Of a stretch of DNA of 64,000 bases, positions 58,568 through 64,000 are shown in pieces; the stretch's first letter is position 1; each line of letters opens with the position of its first letter. The DNA lies in assembly GCF_001468125.1 (NCBI RefSeq), contig NZ_LNYT01000007.1, positions 49,125-113,124 on the forward strand, written 5' to 3'. The notes below the pieces were generated by a model. The model was not told where the DNA came from, did no database searches, and was given only the letters and a program-made list of their open reading frames with translations. The translations under genes and the position numbers were made by a program. Source of the stretch: Legionella rubrilucens. GTDB lineage: Bacteria > Pseudomonadota > Gammaproteobacteria > Legionellales > Legionellaceae.

Positions 58568-58580
58568 CGGCTGTTCATCC

Positions 58581-58605
58581 GGGGCGGGGCTAATCCAGCC
58601 CGCCC
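58581..58605. terminator. Shared terminator of mdh and the converging gene
   Basis: GGGGCGGGGCT pairs with AGCCCGCCC around a five-base loop (one bulge), lying between two converging genes. A long T tail is lacking. Confidence 0.5.
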
Positions 58606-59409
58606 TTAGTCTACCCTGATGCCAAAAGGCACATACAATTCGCGCCCGTTAATTTTCACCTGGGCGAACAATTTGATAAATCCCGCTTTCTCCGCTTCAA
58701 GATGAAACTCAAGCGCAGGCCCGCCGCGATCGCCCGGGTTGGCAGGTTCTTTGCCCATAGGGTGAATATGAATCACAGTTTTGAAATCATCATCAAAGCC
58801 CACCAGATGGGCAAATGCGCCCATCACGGGTTCAAGCGAGGTCACGGGCTTGCCCTGGTTGTCGGTGACCACCATTTTTCCCATGGCAGCCTGACCGGCA
58901 CGCACTTGCGGCGGATCAAACGACAGGGCGAAGTGGAAACCCTCCACCGTGGACTCTGCAACAGGCTTTCGGTTAATAACTGCCGGTTTAGTGCTGTTTC
59001 TCATGAGAGGAGCGAGCAGGTAGGCATGCTGATTGCCTTGCTTTAGGGTAATGTCGGCCCAGACATTGTAATTGCCCTTGTTGTTTTGAGGTTGCCAACG
59101 GAACTGATAAATGCCTGGTTCTTTAGTCGGGCGGCTGTGTACATGACTGTAATCGTCAAGGCTTTGGTCAATGATGAGTAAATGGATGCGGCGTGTGTGG
59201 ACCGTTTTTAAGTCGCTTAATAACACGGGTTTTCCCGTTTTTTCGTTGACGAGCTTAAAAAATACGTTTTGATGGTCACCCGCTGTCTCCTTTTTTACAA
59301 TGGCGAGTTGGATTGGGTCAGGTAGAACATCCGGAGTGGCCGATGCGGCAAAGGGGGTTAACAGGGTCAACAAGAGAGTGAAAAAGCGAATCAGGCGGTT
59401 CATAGGCAT
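58606..59409 (-). CDS. Exported two-domain protein with His-rich motifs
   Basis: A 267-residue protein with a signal peptide (ends near AASATP). Two similar beta-sandwich-like halves each contain a pattern His-hydrophobic-Asp then HxH: HLLIIDQSLDDYSHVH and HLVGFDDDFKTVIHIH. These may bind metal, as in YtkA/FixH-like or copper-related proteins. Family not firmly named. It lies in the core, convergent with mdh. Confidence 0.65.
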   Translation of the reverse strand: MPMNRLIRFFTLLLTLLTPFAASATPDVLPDPIQLAIVKKETAGDHQNVFFKLVNEKTGKPVLLSDLKTVHTRRIHLLIIDQSLDDYSHVHSRPTKEPGIYQFRWQPQNNKGNYNVWADITLKQGNQHAYLLAPLMRNSTKPAVINRKPVAESTVEGFHFALSFDPPQVRAGQAAMGKMVVTDNQGKPVTSLEPVMGAFAHLVGFDDDFKTVIHIHPMGKEPANPGDRGGPALEFHLEAEKAGFIKLFAQVKINGRELYVPFGIRVD

Positions 59410-59478
59410 CCTTGGGTTAAAAGTGCCTGAATTTTAGCGAGGATTTGCGAATGAAATCAATCAGGGTTAATGGGGGGA

Positions 59479-61158
59479 TTAATTGGAAAGCGCATGGATT
59501 TTAGCCGCACCTAACACCTCTCCCGGTTTCTGCGGCAGGAATGCTTCTGATTTGACAATGGATTGCAGCGTGTCGGCATCCACGGCTTCACTGAAGTAAA
59601 ACCCCTGGCCGTACTTGCAACCCATGGTTTTAAGGATGGTATAGTGCTGCAGCGTTTCAATGCCTTCCGCGACCACGTTGAGGTTCAAGGCGCCGGCAAG
59701 CTTAATCATGGCATCGACGATACTGCGTTTTTTATTGTCTTCATTGAGGCTTAAAATGAACGATTTGTCGATTTTTACTTCGTTGATGGGCAGTTCCGTC
59801 AGGTAAATGAAGGACGAATACCCAGTGCCGAAATCATCAATGGATATTTTAATACCCAGGGATGCCAGGCGGTTAATGACTTCGATGGCACGGTTTCTGT
59901 CGGTTAAATAAAAGCTTTCAATCAACTCCACTTTCAGGAGGTTGGCAGGGAATTCATAAATACTGAGCAGGCTCTCCAGTGTGTAAGGCAGTTCGATATC
60001 GATGACGTCAATGGCGGACAGATTAATCGATAACTCGATGTCCACGCCATTCTTCCGCCATTTGCTGGCGCTGTCGATAGCCTGCTTTAAAACATAGTGG
60101 CTTAACGATTTAATCAGACCAGTGCGCTCTGCCACCGGAATAAACTTTTCGGCATTCATCATCCCGAACGTGGGATGCAGCCAACGCAGCAGGGCTTCGC
60201 AGCCTTTAATTTTGCCGGTGGCGAGTTCGACCTTGGGTTGAAAATAGATCAATAATTGTTCGCTTTCGATGGCTTTTTTCAACTCGCTCATCAGAATCAG
60301 CTTGTTGGGGCATTCCCGTTCCATGAACGATTCGTAAACCACAAATTCCTTGTTGTTTTGTTTTGCGTGATAAATGGCAATATTGGCGCGTTGCATCAGG
60401 GTGTCTTCGTCCTTGCCATGATCAGGATAAAACGTCACGCCGACTGTGGCGGTGACATCGATGGCCACACTGTCCAATACAAAGTTAATCGCCAGGGCTT
60501 TCTGTAGTTTCTTAACGATGGCATAAATGTGTTTTTCGGTTTCGATGTGAGGGTGAAGTATGGCAAATTCATCGCCGCCCAGACGGGCTAAGGTCATGGG
60601 TTCATCCGTGGTGCATTTGAGCCGTTGAGAAAATTGTTTAAGCAGCCTGTCGGCATTGTAACTGCCGAAGCCGGCATTCAATTCTTTAAAATTATTGATA
60701 TTAATCAGGATAACTGCCAGTTTGCCTTCGCGGCCACGCATGGCGCTTAAGGCCTGATTCAGTCTGTCGACAAAAAGCACGCGGTTTGGCAAATCGGTCA
60801 GGGAGTCGTGGCTTGATTCGTGCTGTGCCCTTAAGGCGAGTTCAGAAGTCTGCATACGCAACTCGTTGGTTTGATCCACCACCATTGCACCGGCGGTATA
60901 GGACATCACCGAACTGAGGGATTGCCCCCAGAACATAAACACCAGGGGGGTTAAGTCCAGGATAATTAACGCAACGTTGCTTTTTTGTGCAAGGATAATG
61001 CCTTCGAGGGAAATCGCCCCTGTCATCTGGTAGGAAACCGCGAGAGTGGCTGATAAAATCGCAAGAACAGAAATGCAAAGTCCCAGAATGGCGTACCCGC
61101 TAACTTTGCTTTTCAATAGACGAGCATTGTTTTCGAGGCTGAACTTAATGTTATCCAT
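59479..61158 (-). CDS. Membrane GGDEF-EAL cyclic-di-GMP protein
   Basis: A 559-residue protein: two N-terminal helices, a GGDEF domain with intact RLGGDEF but no RxxD inhibitory site, then an EAL domain with GCEALLRW, ELIES and DDFGTGYSS. Both synthesis and breakdown of c-di-GMP are possible. The EAL residues expected for catalysis seem present. No input domain besides the membrane part. Confidence 0.88.
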   Translation of the reverse strand: MDNIKFSLENNARLLKSKVSGYAILGLCISVLAILSATLAVSYQMTGAISLEGIILAQKSNVALIILDLTPLVFMFWGQSLSSVMSYTAGAMVVDQTNELRMQTSELALRAQHESSHDSLTDLPNRVLFVDRLNQALSAMRGREGKLAVILININNFKELNAGFGSYNADRLLKQFSQRLKCTTDEPMTLARLGGDEFAILHPHIETEKHIYAIVKKLQKALAINFVLDSVAIDVTATVGVTFYPDHGKDEDTLMQRANIAIYHAKQNNKEFVVYESFMERECPNKLILMSELKKAIESEQLLIYFQPKVELATGKIKGCEALLRWLHPTFGMMNAEKFIPVAERTGLIKSLSHYVLKQAIDSASKWRKNGVDIELSINLSAIDVIDIELPYTLESLLSIYEFPANLLKVELIESFYLTDRNRAIEVINRLASLGIKISIDDFGTGYSSFIYLTELPINEVKIDKSFILSLNEDNKKRSIVDAMIKLAGALNLNVVAEGIETLQHYTILKTMGCKYGQGFYFSEAVDADTLQSIVKSEAFLPQKPGEVLGAAKIHALSN

Positions 61159-61301
61159 TGATCTGCTCTTGATGCACTTATGTTAATGTTTAGTTGATGA
61201 ATGCCTAAACCGCAATGAAATTGTAAAAAAATTTTGCATTGTTTGGGCAGGGATCGTGATGAACAAAAGCCGCAGACTACTCATCCCTGAGCAGGGGTTC
61301 G

Positions 61302-61748
61302 TTAAGCTGAAAAGCTGGGGGTTTTGTTGTCGTTTTCGTCGAAATTCACCTCGAGGTAAAAAGGCTTGTCAGGAAAAATCTGCCCACTCAGGCTTTGCTC
61401 CTCAAACGTTGGAAGCGGCAGCAATTGTCCTTTTCGCAGAGCTGATTCAATCTGTTTAAGCTCCAGAGTGTCTGTGGTGCGTGTTTGGCGGCATTCGTTG
61501 AGGTAGTCCTGAAGGTCGATTTGCTGCTTCTTTGTCAGTGTGTGTTTGGCAAACGTGGCTTCCACTTCCTCGACAAACAGGGTAATCACGTTGGAATAAT
61601 GCTGAATGCAATTGAATAAACGATTGGAGGTATCATTCAGCCGCCCCTGCAGCAGGTGGGTTTTGATCTGAACGTATGCCGTGACGATGTTATCGTTCCA
61701 AAACGTGTCAAATTGCAAAATTAATTGCTCAAATTCATTATTTGTCAT
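61302..61748 (-). CDS. Small cytosolic protein of unknown function
   Basis: Start at ATG 61748 with AGGGG upstream, giving 148 residues; an upstream ATG adds a Leu/Tyr-rich stretch that I judge untranslated. Mostly helical and charged (TFAKHTLTKKQQIDLQDYL). No family recognised; perhaps genus-specific or a secreted effector, without evidence. Confidence 0.5.
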   Translation of the reverse strand: MTNNEFEQLILQFDTFWNDNIVTAYVQIKTHLLQGRLNDTSNRLFNCIQHYSNVITLFVEEVEATFAKHTLTKKQQIDLQDYLNECRQTRTTDTLELKQIESALRKGQLLPLPTFEEQSLSGQIFPDKPFYLEVNFDENDNKTPSFSA

Positions 61749-61827
61749 ACAAATTGCCCCTAATAAAAGCAGCAAAGTATAACAATAGTAAAAAATAAAG
61801 CAATTAAGCAATAATTAGAACAAATGG

Positions 61828-61856
61828 CGCTCTCCTCGTGGTCAACGAAGAGAGCG
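61828..61856 (-). terminator. Stem-loop terminator
   Basis: An eleven-pair stem (CGCTCTCTTCG with CGAGGAGAGCG on the minus strand, one G-T pair) with a seven-base loop and a T-rich tail. It follows the 61866 gene. Confidence 0.55.
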
Positions 61857-61865
61857 AAGGGTTAT

Positions 61866-62432
61866 TTAGCTGAGCTCAAGCTTTCTTTCGGCTTCATAGC
61901 CCTTAAGTGCCGTAGCAATGGACAGTTTGATGTCGCGGTAATTGGTGTTAATCCAATCGGCTGTTGTCGTTTCATTAATCACATCAATAAGCCTCTCTAA
62001 CTCTTCGATGCACTCGATGATTTTGTCCTGGGGGGCTTCCTTGAATTTTTTGATACCGAATTGCTCCAATAAAAGTTCGCCCAAAGCACTGTTTGTTGAT
62101 TTTTCACCATGAGGGCCATAAATTTTAATCAATTCGATCATCAACATACCGGACAAGGCTCTTTTTAAGAAAGGAACAACAAATTGAGCATAATCCGCAT
62201 TCTCATAGCGGAGATCGAGTGTGTCATAAGACAGTTTATTGGCTTCTACCCAGCTGGCCAGATTCTCGATAAAGACCGCATCCTGCTCTCTTTCCGGGTT
62301 TTTGGTAGACGCCCGAAACAGGCTAAAGTAGCGTTCTTCGTCTTTTCGTTTGCGGTTTTCTTTGTAATTGTCAGCCAGGTTATTGAGTTGCTTCAGTAAG
62401 TCTTTCAGGTGTTTAGGTAGTGTAAAGCCCAT
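61866..62432 (-). CDS. Cytosolic protein of unknown function
   Basis: Start at ATG 62432, with GGAGAT upstream, giving 188 residues. It is predicted helical and charged, with an N-terminal coiled stretch (LKDLLKQLNNLADNYKENRK) and a Leu-rich middle. No catalytic motif or family recognised. Confidence 0.55.
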   Translation of the reverse strand: MGFTLPKHLKDLLKQLNNLADNYKENRKRKDEERYFSLFRASTKNPEREQDAVFIENLASWVEANKLSYDTLDLRYENADYAQFVVPFLKRALSGMLMIELIKIYGPHGEKSTNSALGELLLEQFGIKKFKEAPQDKIIECIEELERLIDVINETTTADWINTNYRDIKLSIATALKGYEAERKLELS

Positions 62433-62476
62433 CTTAATCTCCATTTAATTAGGGTTTTGTCCTATCCATTAATAAC

Positions 62477-62518
62477 AAAAAAAAAAGAAAGACGCAGCAA
62501 TTTTTTAATTGCCGCGTC
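62477..62518 (-). terminator. Intrinsic terminator of purH
   Basis: On the minus strand a twelve-base stem with one mismatch (GACGCGGCAATT/AATTGCTGCGTC) and a four-base loop is followed by a long T tract. It lies 30 bases after the purH stop. Confidence 0.9.
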
Positions 62519-62548
62519 GAGATTGAATTTAACGCATTGAATAAGAGA

Positions 62549-64000
<1,452 letters not shown>

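Overview
The window looks like a Legionella-type gammaproteobacterial chromosome (inference from gene order and protein style, no database search). It splits sharply at a tRNA gene with a CAU anticodon at about 49.1 kb. To the right (49.26-64 kb) is ordinary, visibly GC-richer core: rpsU-yqeY-dnaG-rpoD, tsaD, plsY, hemW, nudE, mdh, an exported protein, a GGDEF-EAL protein, two small unknowns and the 3' part of purH. To the left is AT-richer accessory DNA ending in an excisionase-like gene and a tyrosine integrase that abut the tRNA 3' end. This is the right part of an integrated genomic island. Its far end and any conjugation genes lie outside the window.

Island layout, left to right: a decayed reverse transcriptase (1-770); an ISKra4-type transposase; a small Gly/His lipoprotein; a chimeric scar joining the start of a P-type ATPase to the end of a CusA-type pump; a tightly coupled trio of beta-CASP nuclease, AMP/thymidine phosphorylase and PRPP synthetase; a second small lipoprotein; a copper P-type ATPase; a diguanylate cyclase; a CusCBA-like RND efflux operon; a DUF3141 protein; a DUF2231 membrane protein; a multicopper oxidase fused to a CopB-like beta-barrel with Met-rich repeats; glutamate dehydrogenase; a His-rich exported protein and three small membrane proteins.

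On the minus strand then come a three-gene electron-transfer cassette (reductase, cytochrome b-like protein, seven-haem cytochrome c) and a complete N-type F-ATPase operon (beta, epsilon, Q, a, c, b, alpha, gamma). These are followed by Met-rich and lipoprotein genes, PHA synthase and acetoacetyl-CoA reductase, a cold-shock protein, and a LuxR regulator/hydrolase pair divergent from a GNAT-MFS-GNAT set next to the integrase.

Taken together the island reads as a copper/metal stress and energy package. Cytoplasmic copper would leave through the P-type ATPase, periplasmic copper through the RND pump, and the oxidase plus several His/Met-rich exported proteins would handle it outside the inner membrane. 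The reductase-cytochrome cassette could move NAD(P)H electrons to the periplasm and the N-ATPase could pump ions, while PHA and nucleotide-salvage genes buffer carbon and PRPP. These links are inference from gene content. The most unusual items are the electron-export cassette, the CopA-CopB fusion, the N-ATPase with an altered c-ring site and a b-delta-like fusion, and the AMP phosphorylase/PRPP module.
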